Assembly: GCF_009193155.1 (NCBI RefSeq)
Contig: NZ_VUKD01000001.1
Span: 620,001 to 684,000 of the forward strand
Direction: 5' to 3'
DNA: 64,000 nt
Origin: Georgenia subflava
Lineage (GTDB): Bacteria; Actinomycetota; Actinomycetes; Actinomycetales; Actinomycetaceae
Shown: piece after piece, positions 54,036 to 62,565 of the stretch
Numbering within the stretch: the first letter of the stretch is position 1
Layout: each line of letters begins with the position of its first letter
Program-made: the position numbers and the translations under genes
Notes under the pieces: model-generated
What the model saw: the letters and a program-made list of their open reading frames with translations, nothing else
Database searches by the model: none
Told to the model about the DNA's origin: nothing

Positions 54036-54514
54036 ACGAGATCCGCCTGACCCACCTCGACGACGCCGGGCACGCCCGGATGGTCGACGTCACCGCCAAG
54101 CAGCCGACGGTTCGCGAGGCGGTGGCCACCGGCGAGGTCCGCTGCTCCGCCACGGTGATGGACGCGCTGCGCGAGGGCACGGTCCCCAAGGGCGACGTGC
54201 TCGCCGTCGCGCGCGTCGCCGGGATCGCCGCGGCGAAGAAGACGCCCGAGCTGCTCCCCCTGGCGCACACCATCGGCGTGCACGGCGCGAGCGTCGACCT
54301 TGAGCTCGCCGAGGACCGCGTGGTCATCACCGCCACGGTGCGCACGGCCGACCGCACCGGTGTGGAGATGGAGGCGCTGACCGCCGTGTCCGTCGCCGCG
54401 CTGGCGGTGGTGGACATGGTCAAGGGCGTGGACCGCTCGGCCGAGATCACCGGCGTCAAGGTCGTCGCCAAGTCCGGCGGCCGCTCCGGCGACTGGCGCC
54501 GGCCGAGCGACTGA
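54032..54514 (+). CDS. moaC: cyclic pyranopterin monophosphate synthase
   Basis: A 160-residue protein starting at GTG 54032 overlapping the moeA stop. MoaC signatures: MVDVTAKQPTVREAVATG, KKTPELLPLAHTIG, and MVKGVDR with the catalytic Asp/Lys pair. It produces cyclic pyranopterin phosphate with MoaA. Its stop overlaps the mobA start (TGATG). Confidence 0.94.
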   Translation: MNEIRLTHLDDAGHARMVDVTAKQPTVREAVATGEVRCSATVMDALREGTVPKGDVLAVARVAGIAAAKKTPELLPLAHTIGVHGASVDLELAEDRVVITATVRTADRTGVEMEALTAVSVAALAVVDMVKGVDRSAEITGVKVVAKSGGRSGDWRRPSD

Positions 54515-55173
54515 TGACCTCGGGGCCCGCCCCGGCCGGACCCGCGGCCGGACCTGCCTTCGACGCGGTGGTCCTCGCGGGCGGGACGGGACGACGCCTC
54601 GGCGGTGCCGCGAAGCCGGAGGTCACCCTGCACGGACGGCGCCTGCTCGACCACGCGCTCGGTGCGACGGCGGGCGCCGGCCGGGTCGTCGTCGTCGCGC
54701 CGCCTGCGGTCGATGTGCCGGCCGGGGTGGTCCGGGCCCTGGAGGACCCGCCCCACGGCGGACCCGTGGCCGGTGTCGCGGCGGGGCTCGCCGCGCTCGG
54801 CCCCGCCCCCGCGCCCGTCGTCCTCGTCCTCGCGTGCGACGTGCCCGGCGCGGGCGCCGCGGTGCCACGCCTCCTCGCGGCGGCCGCGGGCACCGGGGAC
54901 GACGGCGCGGCGCGCCCGGACGGCGCGTGCCTGGTCGACGACGCCCGTCGGGAGCAGTGGCTCGTCGCGGTCTACCGCACCGACCGCCTGCGGGCGGCGC
55001 TGGCCGGCGAGGACGTTCGCGGCATGCCGGTACGGGCGGTCGCTCGCCGGCTCACCCTCGTCGCGGTGCCCGCACGGCCCGGAGAGGCGGCCGACGTCGA
55101 CACCTGGGAGCAGCTGCGCGACCTCGAGGGGGCGGGCGGCGCCGGGCACGACAAGGCCCCGCCACTTCCGTGA
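54514..55173 (+). CDS. mobA: molybdenum cofactor guanylyltransferase (MobA-like)
   Basis: A 219-residue nucleotidyltransferase. The GTP-binding motif is VLAGGTGRRLGGAAKP, and the metal-binding Asp is in ACDVPGAGA. It would attach GMP to Moco to form the MGD cofactor, which NarG needs. A MoCo cytidylyltransferase is less likely given the narGH operon nearby. Confidence 0.85.
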   Translation: MTSGPAPAGPAAGPAFDAVVLAGGTGRRLGGAAKPEVTLHGRRLLDHALGATAGAGRVVVVAPPAVDVPAGVVRALEDPPHGGPVAGVAAGLAALGPAPAPVVLVLACDVPGAGAAVPRLLAAAAGTGDDGAARPDGACLVDDARREQWLVAVYRTDRLRAALAGEDVRGMPVRAVARRLTLVAVPARPGEAADVDTWEQLRDLEGAGGAGHDKAPPLP

Positions 55174-55184
55174 CGGGGCGTTCG
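55156..55184 (+). terminator. hairpin over the mobA stop
   Basis: GCCCCG (55156-55161) pairs with CGGGGC (55174-55179) across the stop codon. Short stem; weak evidence for a terminator. Confidence 0.4.
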
Positions 55185-55206
55185 GCGTCTGCCGACGGGG
55201 CAGGCG

Positions 55207-55290
55207 TCAGATGACGAAGGTGACCGGGTCGCGGTCGGCCAGCTCGTACTGCGCGATGACGTCGGCGATCCAGGAGATGTAGCTTCGCAT
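55207..55290 (-). CDS. 27-residue micro-ORF with good ribosome binding site
   Basis: ATG at 55290 to TGA at 55207 encodes 27 residues, beginning MRSYISWIADV and ending DRDPVTFVI. GGAG lies 6-9 nt upstream of the start (TGGAGTGCCA then ATG). The peptide is amphipathic with two Tyr, one Trp and a hydrophobic C-terminus. It is between the convergent mobA and TSUP genes with its own spacer, in no other gene. Family unknown; too short for confident assignment. Confidence 0.45.
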   Translation of the reverse strand: MRSYISWIADVIAQYELADRDPVTFVI

Positions 55291-55413
55291 TGGCACTCCA
55301 GCGTTGTTCGGGATGTGTCTCCGAGCACGCCCTTGGGCACGTGAGCGGACCGATGGCCCGCCCACCCACCCTATCTCGTTGAATGCTCAACGACCTAACG
55401 GCGCCCCGGGTCA

Positions 55414-56367
55414 TCACCCGGCGAGCAGGTCCGGCAGGGCTTGGACCGCCGTGGCGACGGCGACGACGGCCAGGAGGACACCGAAGGCGAGCGAGAGCCG
55501 GTCGGCCGACGCACGCCGGGAGAACCGCGCACCGAGCAGCCCGCCGACCATGGACGCCAGGGCGAAGGCGACGACGAGCGGCCAGTCGACCGCGGCGAGC
55601 TCGGACGCACGACCGGCGAGCCCGGTGACCGAGTTCAGCACGATGACCAGCAGTGAGGTGCCGACGGCCTCGCGCATGCCGACCCTCAGCACCAGGACCA
55701 GCGCCGGCACGACGGCGAAGCCGCCGCCCACACCGAAGAACCCGGTGAGCAGACCCGTGAGCGAGGCGGCGAGGAGCACGACGACGGCGCGGCGGATGCC
55801 GCGTGCGGCTCCCCGTGCGGCCGGCGTCGAACCGGTCCCGGCCGGTCCCGCCGCGTCGACCCCAGCGGCGGTCTCCGTCACCTCGTCCGGCGGCGCGTCG
55901 ATCGCTCTCGGGTCGCTTTCGTCCGTCTCGGCCGCCTCGTCCGTCTCGGCCGCCTCGTCCGCGTCGGCCGCCTCGGCCGTCTCACCGCCGCCCCGGCGGA
56001 TCCGGGCAGCCAGCCAGGAGCGGCGCAGCATGAGGACCGCGACGACCACCAGCAGCCCCGCGAAGGCAGCCATCAGGACCCCGGGCGCCACCGCGACCGA
56101 CAGCCGCGCACCGAGATACGCCCAGACCGCTCCGAGCACCCCGAAGGCAAGCCCCTCACGCCCGCGCACATGGTGCCGGAGCGCGTGCGGCACGAGCGCC
56201 GCCAGCGAGGTCGCGCCCACGATGACCAACGAGGCGGTCGCCGCCGCGTGGGGGTCGAGGCCGAGGAGGTAGACGAGGATCGGGACGGTGAGGATGCCGC
56301 CCCCACCGCCGAGGGCGCCGACGACCGCACCGACCGCCAGCCCGATGAGCGCAGCCAGCAGGGTCAC
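55414..56367 (-). CDS. TSUP-family permease with acidic loop
   Basis: A 317-residue protein starting at GTG 56367 (VTLLAALIGLAVGAVVGALGGGGG). Two TSUP halves, each with the GxGGG motif (GALGGGGGILTVPILVYLLG and GFFGVGGGFAVVPALV), are joined by an acidic repetitive loop of about 55 residues (ADEAAETDEAAETDE). It overlaps the mog gene by GTGA. Possibly a sulfite, sulfate or molybdate-related anion transporter given the Moco context; that is speculation. Confidence 0.82.
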   Translation of the reverse strand: MTLLAALIGLAVGAVVGALGGGGGILTVPILVYLLGLDPHAAATASLVIVGATSLAALVPHALRHHVRGREGLAFGVLGAVWAYLGARLSVAVAPGVLMAAFAGLLVVVAVLMLRRSWLAARIRRGGGETAEAADADEAAETDEAAETDESDPRAIDAPPDEVTETAAGVDAAGPAGTGSTPAARGAARGIRRAVVVLLAASLTGLLTGFFGVGGGFAVVPALVLVLRVGMREAVGTSLLVIVLNSVTGLAGRASELAAVDWPLVVAFALASMVGGLLGARFSRRASADRLSLAFGVLLAVVAVATAVQALPDLLAG

Positions 56368-56921
56368 GCGCGGACCACGCGGTGGTCGCCGCCACGCAGC
56401 TGGTCGACCACGTGCTGCACGAGCGGGCCGACGACCGCGACGGCGTCGCGCACCCCACCGGGCGAGCCCGGGACGTTGACGACGAGCGCCTCGCCGTCGC
56501 GTCCGGACGCGATCCCCGCGAGCCCCCGGGAGAGCACGGCTGCCGGTACGGCGGCGGCCCCACGGGCGCGAATCGCCTCGGCGATGCCGGGGAGCTCGCG
56601 GCTCAGGACCGGACGGGTCCCCTCGGGGGTCCGGTCCCGGGGCGAGATCCCGGTGCCGCCGGTCGTCACCACCACGCGTGCGCCGCGGCCGAGCGCCGTC
56701 CGCAGGGCGCTCTCCACGTGGCCGGCACCGTCGGGGACGACCACGACGTCGGCCACCACGCCGACCTCGGCGAGAAGCTCGGCGGCGAGGGGGCCGGAAC
56801 GGTCCTCCGCCTCTCCGCGCGCACACCGGTCCGAGACCGTCACGACGACGCCGCGGATCACCGCCGCGCCCGAGGGCCGATGGGCAGGCCGCTCCGGCCG
56901 GGGCGTGTGGTGATGAGGCAC
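56364..56921 (-). CDS. mog: MogA/MoaB-family molybdopterin adenylyltransferase
   Basis: A 185-residue protein, GTG start 56921 (VPHHHTPRPERPAHRPSG), with an extended N-terminus; GTG within AAVIRGVV is an alternative start. Core: VVTVSDRCARGEAEDRSG, VVVTTGGTGISPRDRTPEG, and AAVLSRGLAGIASGRDGEALVVNVPGSPGG. It adenylylates molybdopterin before molybdate insertion by MoeA. It is divergent from narK across a 500-bp regulatory gap. Confidence 0.9.
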   Translation of the reverse strand: MPHHHTPRPERPAHRPSGAAVIRGVVVTVSDRCARGEAEDRSGPLAAELLAEVGVVADVVVVPDGAGHVESALRTALGRGARVVVTTGGTGISPRDRTPEGTRPVLSRELPGIAEAIRARGAAAVPAAVLSRGLAGIASGRDGEALVVNVPGSPGGVRDAVAVVGPLVQHVVDQLRGGDHRVVRA

Positions 56922-57424
56922 GACCCCACGGTACCGAGCGGTGGGCTGCCGGCTCCCGGGTGCCCGCGACGGGCGGCGAGGGAGCACGTCGCCCGCACCG
57001 GAAGAATCAGCACAAATACCCCCGGTAGTTCGACATCGAGATAAACTCCGGCTGAACGACGGACAACGCGCGGCGACACCGCAACAAAGCACCGGACGAC
57101 CCGCGGCACGGTCCCACTCGCCACCTCCGCCCACCCGCCCGGACGGCCGAAGAGTCCTCGGACCCTGGGACGAAAGTCCCGCTATCCTGCGGCTTCCACG
57201 ACCGGACGTCGTCTTGGTCACACCGGGTCGATCCGGACCAATACCGTGAAAATCACAGAGTCGCATCTTCTCGCGGACAATTTTACGAAAGCCTCTCGTC
57301 ACCTAATTCAAATACCGACGGGAATGGTCGGCGCGCGGTAGATCAAACCGCCGCCGACGTGCATAATCAGGCGCACGGCCGGCCACGTCGCCGGGCCGCA
57401 CAGCAGCACGAGCAGGGGAGCCAG
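56922..57424. promoter_or_regulatory. gene-free, AT-richer region upstream of narK and mog
   Basis: A 503-bp region without a supportable gene. G+C drops clearly (for example around 57000-57060 and 57240-57320). Features: inverted repeat GTGA-AAA-TCAC (57246-57256), a lone ATCAA half-site near 57343 of the FNR type, and several TANNNT hexamers. Likely holds the nitrate/oxygen-responsive control for nar expression and the mog promoter. No full FNR or NarL box is visible to me. Confidence 0.5.
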
Positions 57425-58639
57425 ATGTCCGCCGTCCCGTCCCGCAGCGAGGTACCGGTCACGGAGGCGACCAACCGCCCGAACCTGATGCTCGTGCTCG
57501 CGACGCTCGGCTTCATGCTGAACTTCTGGGCCTGGTCCCTCATCGGGCCGCTCGGCGACGTCTACCGTGCCGAGCTCGACCTCGACCCCATCGAGGTCTC
57601 CGTCGCCGTGGCGGTGCCCGTCATCGTCGGTTCCCTCGGCCGCATCCCGGTCGGAGCGCTGACCGACAGGTTCGGCGCCCGCGTGATGTTCCCCGTCGTC
57701 ACCCTGCTGACGATCATCCCCACGCTCTTCGTCGGCCTCCTCGCCAGCAGCTTCCCGCTGCTCATCGTCGGCGGGTTCTTCCTGGGCCTGGGCGGCACGA
57801 CCTTCGCGATCGGCGTGCCCTTCGTCAACCGGTGGTTCACCCCCGAACGGCGCGGCACCGCGCTCGGCATCTTCGGGATGGGCACCGCCGGCACCGCGGT
57901 GGCGGCCTTCACCACCGTGGCGATCGCCGACGCCTACGGTCGGTCCGCGCCGTTCATCCTGGTCTCCGTGCTGCTCGCCGCCTACGCGGTGCTCGCCTGG
58001 GCCCTGGTGCGGGACGCACCGGGCCGGGCCGCACCGACGGGCTCCTTCTTCGCCCGCACGTGGGCGACGGTGAAGCTCCCCGCGACCGGCCAGCTCGCCC
58101 TCATCTACGCGCTGGGCTTCGGCGGGTTCGTGGCGTTCAGCGTCTACCTGCCCACCTATCTCACCACCGCGTTCGACCTCAGCCGCGGGGACGCGTCGCT
58201 GCGCACCGCCGGGTTCGTGGTGCTCGCCGTCGTCGCCCGTCCGGTCGGTGGCTGGCTCTCCGACCGGTGGCACCCGGTGCCGGTGCTGACCGTGTGCTTC
58301 GTGGTCGCCGGCGCCATGGCGGCGCTGGCCTCCCTCGAGCTCGAGCTCCTGCCGGCCGGCACGGTGGCCTTCCTCGGTCTCGCCGCCACGCTCGGTGCCG
58401 CCTCCGGCGCCTGCTTCGCGCTCGTGTCGAAGGTCGCCCCGGCCGACAAGGTCGGCTCGGTCACCGGCATCGTCGGCGCCGCCGGCGGCCTCGGCGGCTT
58501 CTTCCCGCCGCTGGTCATGGGCGCCGTGTACAGCGCGACCGGCGAGTACACCCTCGGCCTGGTGCTGCTGGCCGTGTCAGCCTTCGCGATAGCCGCCTTC
58601 ACCTGGTGGCCGGTACGTCGCGCCTCGAGGACCGACTGA
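57425..58639 (+). CDS. narK: NarK-type nitrate/nitrite MFS transporter
   Basis: A 404-residue 12-segment transporter with AGGGGAG before the start. Family blocks: LATLGFMLNFWAWSLIGPLGDVY, GALTDRFGARVMFPVVTLL, and GGFFLGLGGTTFAIGVPFVNRWFTPERRG, the nitrate signature region. It brings nitrate in and exports nitrite. narG starts 47 nt downstream. Confidence 0.94.
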   Translation: MSAVPSRSEVPVTEATNRPNLMLVLATLGFMLNFWAWSLIGPLGDVYRAELDLDPIEVSVAVAVPVIVGSLGRIPVGALTDRFGARVMFPVVTLLTIIPTLFVGLLASSFPLLIVGGFFLGLGGTTFAIGVPFVNRWFTPERRGTALGIFGMGTAGTAVAAFTTVAIADAYGRSAPFILVSVLLAAYAVLAWALVRDAPGRAAPTGSFFARTWATVKLPATGQLALIYALGFGGFVAFSVYLPTYLTTAFDLSRGDASLRTAGFVVLAVVARPVGGWLSDRWHPVPVLTVCFVVAGAMAALASLELELLPAGTVAFLGLAATLGAASGACFALVSKVAPADKVGSVTGIVGAAGGLGGFFPPLVMGAVYSATGEYTLGLVLLAVSAFAIAAFTWWPVRRASRTD

Positions 58640-58686
58640 GACGCGGCCCGGCCCGCGCCGCCCCTGACGGAAGGACGAGAGAAGAG

Positions 58687-61600
58687 ATGACGACGACGAA
58701 GCCCGAGGGATCAGTGACCGGCGGCGCCGGCGAGGAGGCCCTTCTCAAGCTCGGCACCTTCCTCCGGCGGGCGAAGGCCTCGCCGGACCTGCGCGCGGTC
58801 TTCCTCGAGGGGGGCCGCGAGGGCGACGCGTTCTACCGGGACCGCTGGTCCCACGACAAGGTCGTGCGCTCGACCCACGGCGTGAACTGCACGGGCTCGT
58901 GCTCCTGGAAGGTCTACGTCAAGGACGGCATCATCACCTGGGAGACGCAGCAGACCGACTACCCCTCGGTCGGCGCGGACATGCCCGAGTACGAGCCGCG
59001 CGGCTGCCCGCGCGGCGCGGCCTTCTCCTGGTACACCTACTCCCCCACCCGGGTGCGGTACCCCTACGTGCGGGCCACCCTGCTCAACCTCTACCGCGAG
59101 GCCAGGACGCGGTTCGCCGATCCCGTCGACGCCTGGGCCGACGTCGTCGAGGACCCCGCGCGCGCCAAGCAGTACAAGGCCGCCCGCGGCAAGGGCGGGC
59201 TCGTGCGCGCCACGTGGGACGAGGTCGAGGAGCTCGTCGCCGCCGCGCACGTCTACACCACCCGTCAGTACGGACCGGACCGGCTGGCCGGCTTCACCCC
59301 GATCCCGGCGATGTCCCAGGTCTCCTATGGCGCCGGCTCGCGCTTCTACTCGCTGATGGGCGGCCACATGCTGTCCTTCTACGACTGGTACGCCGACCTG
59401 CCGATGGCCTCGCCGCAGATCTGGGGAGACCAGACCGACGTGCCCGAGTCCGCCGACTGGTTCAACTCCGCCTACCTGATGATGTGGGGCTCGAACATCC
59501 CGGTCACCCGCACCCCGGACGCGCACTACATGACCGAGGCGCGCTACCGCGGGCAGAAGGTCGTCGCCGTCTCCCCCGACTACGCCGACAACACCAAGTT
59601 CGCGGACGAGTGGCTGGCAGTGCACCCGGGTACCGACGGCGCGCTCGCCCTGGCGATGGGGCACGTGATCCTCAGCGAGTTCCACGTCCGGGACCGCACC
59701 CCGCGCTTCATGGAGTACATGAAGCGGTTCACCGACTCCCCCTTCCTCGTCACCCTCGACGAGCGCGACGGCGCCTACGTCCCGGGCAAGTTCCTCACCG
59801 CCGCGGACCTCGCCGACGACGCCGACCACGGGCACCTGGCGAAGGCCGAGAACCCGGCGTTCCGCACCGTCCTGCTCGACGACGACGGCACGCCCGTCGT
59901 CCCGAACGGCACCCTCGGCGACCGCTTCGGCCCCGACGGCGCCGGCCGGTGGAACCTCGACCTCGGCACGACCGACCCCGTCCTGACCCTGGCGGACCTC
60001 GCCGACGCCGAGCCCGTCGCCGTCGACCTGCCCCGCTTCGACATCGCCCCGACGGCGGAGTCCGGCGAGGCCGGCGCGCACACCGGCGGCGCCGGTGCCG
60101 TCCGCCGCGGCGTCCCCGCCCGCCGGGTCGGCGGGCGGCTCGTCACCACGGTCTACGACCTGCTGCTCGCCCAGTACGGCGTCGCCCGCGACGGGCTGCC
60201 CGGCACCTGGCCGGCCGGCTACGACGACACCTCCACCCCCGGCACCCCGGCGTGGCAGGAGGAGCTGACCGGCGTGCCGGCCGCGGCCGCCGTGCGCATC
60301 GGGCGCGAGTTCGCCCAGAACGCGGTCGACTCGGACGGCCGGTCGATGATCATCATGGGCGCCGGCGTCAACCACTACTTCCACGCCGACACCATCTACC
60401 GCGCCATGATCGCGCTGACGACGATGACCGGTTGCCAGGGCGTCAACGGCGGCGGGTGGGCGCACTACGTGGGCCAGGAGAAGGTCCGGCCGATCACCGG
60501 CTTCCAGCAGTACGCCTTCGCCCTGGACTGGCAGCGCCCGGCCCGGCAGATGACGGCGACGTCGTTCTGGTACCTGGCAACCGACCAGTGGCGCTACGAC
60601 GGGCTGCCGGCCGACACCCTCGCCTCCCCGCTCGCCCGCGGCACCTTCTCCGGGCGCACGACGGCGGACACCCTGGTCGAGGCCGTCAAGCGCGGGTGGA
60701 CGCCGAGCTTCCCCACCTTCGACAAGAATCCGCTGCTCATCACGCAGGAGGCGGCGCAGGCCGGCAAGGAGGTCCCCCAGCACATCGTCGACGAGCTCGT
60801 CGCCGGGAACCTGCGCTACGCCGTCGAGGACCCCGACGCCCCCGAGAACTTCCCCCGGGTGCTCACCGTGTGGCGCTCGAACATCCTCGGCTCCTCCGCC
60901 AAGGGCAACGAGTACTTCCTCAAGCACCTGCTCGGCACCGAGGCGTCCGTCCGGGCGCCCGAGTCCGGGCCCGAGCGCCGCCCGCGGGACATGGTCTGGC
61001 GGGAGACGGCACCCGAGGGCAAGGTCGACCTGCTCACCACCATCGACTTCCGTATGACGTCGACGACCCTGTTCTCCGACGTCGTGCTGCCGGCCGCGAC
61101 CTGGTACGAGAAGTTCGACCTCTCCAGCACCGACATGCACCCGTTCGTGCACGCCTTCACGCCGGCGATCAACCCGCCGTGGGAGACGCGGACCGACTTC
61201 GCGATCTTCCAGCAGCTCGCGGCGAAGGTCGGCGAGCTCTCCGCCGGGCACCTGGGGGTCCACCGCGACGTGATCGCCGCACCGCTGGCGCACGACACCC
61301 CGGACGAGCTGGCCACCCCGCGGGGCGCCGTCGCCGCGATGGACGAGCTGCCACCCACGCCCGGCGTCACGATGCCGAAGCTCATCGTGATCGAGCGGGA
61401 CTACCCCAACATCTCCGCGAAGTTCAACGCCCTCGGGCCCCTGCCGGACTCCATCGGCATGATGACCAAGGGGGTGAAGTTCGACCCGACCGAGGAGGTG
61501 CAGGCGCTCGGCAAGAAGAACGGCCGGGCGACGTCGGGGATCGCGGCCGGGCGCCCCCTGCTGGACAAGGACACCAAGGCCTGCGAGATGATCCTGTCCT

Positions 61601-62457
61601 TCTCGGGCACGACCAACGGGCGCCTGGCCACCCAGGGCTTCGAGAACGTGGAGCAGCGCACCGGCACGAAGCTCGCGGACCTCTCCGCCGACCACGCCGG
61701 CACCCGGATCACGTTCGCCGACACGCAGCTGCGCCCGCAGGCCGTGGTGACCTCGCCGGAGTGGTCCGGCTCCGAGCACGGCGGACGGCGGTACTCGGCC
61801 TTCGTCATCAACGTCGAGCGCCTCAAGCCGTGGCACACCCTGACCGGCCGCCAGCACTTCTTCCTCGACCACGACTGGATGAGCGAGATCGGGGAGAACC
61901 TGCCGGTCTTCCGGCCGCCGCTGGACATGCACCGCCTGTTCGGCGACGCGATCCCGGGCGACACCTCACCCACCGGGGCCCCGGGCTCCGAGGGCCATGC
62001 CGAGGTGGCCGTGCGCTACCTCACGCCGCACTCGAAGTGGTCGATCCACTCCGAGTACCAGGACAACCTGTTCATGCTCTCGCTCTCCCGCGGCGGCCCG
62101 AACATCTGGATGTCCCCGAAGGACGCGGCGAAGATCGGCGTCAAGGACAACGAGTGGATCGAGGCGTACAACCGCAACGGCGTCGTCGTGGCCCGGTCGG
62201 TGGTCTCCCACCGCATGCCGGAGGGGACGGTGTACATGCACCACGCCACGGACCGCACGATCGACGTCCCGCTCGCCGAGACGTCCGGCAACCGCGGCGG
62301 CATCCACAACTCCCTGACCCGCGTGCTGCTCAAGCCCAGCCACCTCATCGGTGGCTACGCGCAGCTGTCCTACGCGTTCAACTACATCGGCCCGACCGGC
62401 AACCAGCGCGACGAGGTCACGGTCATCCGCCGCCGCAGCCAGGAGGTGCAGTACTGA
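58687..62457 (+). CDS. narG: respiratory nitrate reductase alpha subunit
   Basis: A 1256-residue Mo-bis-MGD enzyme of normal length. The FS0 cluster ligands are His and three Cys in STHGVNCTGSCSWKVYV plus the later CPRG. The Mo-ligand Asp lies in SFYDWYADLPMASPQIWG. It catalyses nitrate to nitrite on the cytoplasmic side, coupled to the quinol pool by NarI. The stop overlaps a small repeat ORF (ATGA). Confidence 0.97.
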   Translation: MTTTKPEGSVTGGAGEEALLKLGTFLRRAKASPDLRAVFLEGGREGDAFYRDRWSHDKVVRSTHGVNCTGSCSWKVYVKDGIITWETQQTDYPSVGADMPEYEPRGCPRGAAFSWYTYSPTRVRYPYVRATLLNLYREARTRFADPVDAWADVVEDPARAKQYKAARGKGGLVRATWDEVEELVAAAHVYTTRQYGPDRLAGFTPIPAMSQVSYGAGSRFYSLMGGHMLSFYDWYADLPMASPQIWGDQTDVPESADWFNSAYLMMWGSNIPVTRTPDAHYMTEARYRGQKVVAVSPDYADNTKFADEWLAVHPGTDGALALAMGHVILSEFHVRDRTPRFMEYMKRFTDSPFLVTLDERDGAYVPGKFLTAADLADDADHGHLAKAENPAFRTVLLDDDGTPVVPNGTLGDRFGPDGAGRWNLDLGTTDPVLTLADLADAEPVAVDLPRFDIAPTAESGEAGAHTGGAGAVRRGVPARRVGGRLVTTVYDLLLAQYGVARDGLPGTWPAGYDDTSTPGTPAWQEELTGVPAAAAVRIGREFAQNAVDSDGRSMIIMGAGVNHYFHADTIYRAMIALTTMTGCQGVNGGGWAHYVGQEKVRPITGFQQYAFALDWQRPARQMTATSFWYLATDQWRYDGLPADTLASPLARGTFSGRTTADTLVEAVKRGWTPSFPTFDKNPLLITQEAAQAGKEVPQHIVDELVAGNLRYAVEDPDAPENFPRVLTVWRSNILGSSAKGNEYFLKHLLGTEASVRAPESGPERRPRDMVWRETAPEGKVDLLTTIDFRMTSTTLFSDVVLPAATWYEKFDLSSTDMHPFVHAFTPAINPPWETRTDFAIFQQLAAKVGELSAGHLGVHRDVIAAPLAHDTPDELATPRGAVAAMDELPPTPGVTMPKLIVIERDYPNISAKFNALGPLPDSIGMMTKGVKFDPTEEVQALGKKNGRATSGIAAGRPLLDKDTKACEMILSFSGTTNGRLATQGFENVEQRTGTKLADLSADHAGTRITFADTQLRPQAVVTSPEWSGSEHGGRRYSAFVINVERLKPWHTLTGRQHFFLDHDWMSEIGENLPVFRPPLDMHRLFGDAIPGDTSPTGAPGSEGHAEVAVRYLTPHSKWSIHSEYQDNLFMLSLSRGGPNIWMSPKDAAKIGVKDNEWIEAYNRNGVVVARSVVSHRMPEGTVYMHHATDRTIDVPLAETSGNRGGIHNSLTRVLLKPSHLIGGYAQLSYAFNYIGPTGNQRDEVTVIRRRSQEVQY

Positions 62458-62565
62458 TGACGGAACGGCGAGCTCCGCAGCGAGGTACGAACGAGGGCGA
62501 GCGTGACCGTATGACGGAACGGCGAACTCCGCAGCGAGGTACGAGCGAAGGGGGAGCGTGACCCT
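62457..62565 (+). repeat. 54-bp tandem repeat between narG and narH containing a 34-codon ORF
   Basis: Two copies (62457-62510 and 62511-62565), each starting ATGACGGAACGGCGA and containing CTCCGCAGCGAGGTACGA. Both copies are in one frame, giving a short ORF from 62457 (overlapping the narG stop as ATGA) to a TGA at 62561, with MTERRxPQRGTxEG units. It may be only a repeat that keeps coupling between narG and narH, or a leader peptide. Similar repeats may be scattered in the genome. Confidence 0.8.

Noticed and set aside
58711-61932. Long minus-strand ORF opposite narG (over 1000 codons)
   Set aside because: It is the antisense frame of a clear NarG sequence with all expected motifs. Long antisense frames are common at this G+C content.
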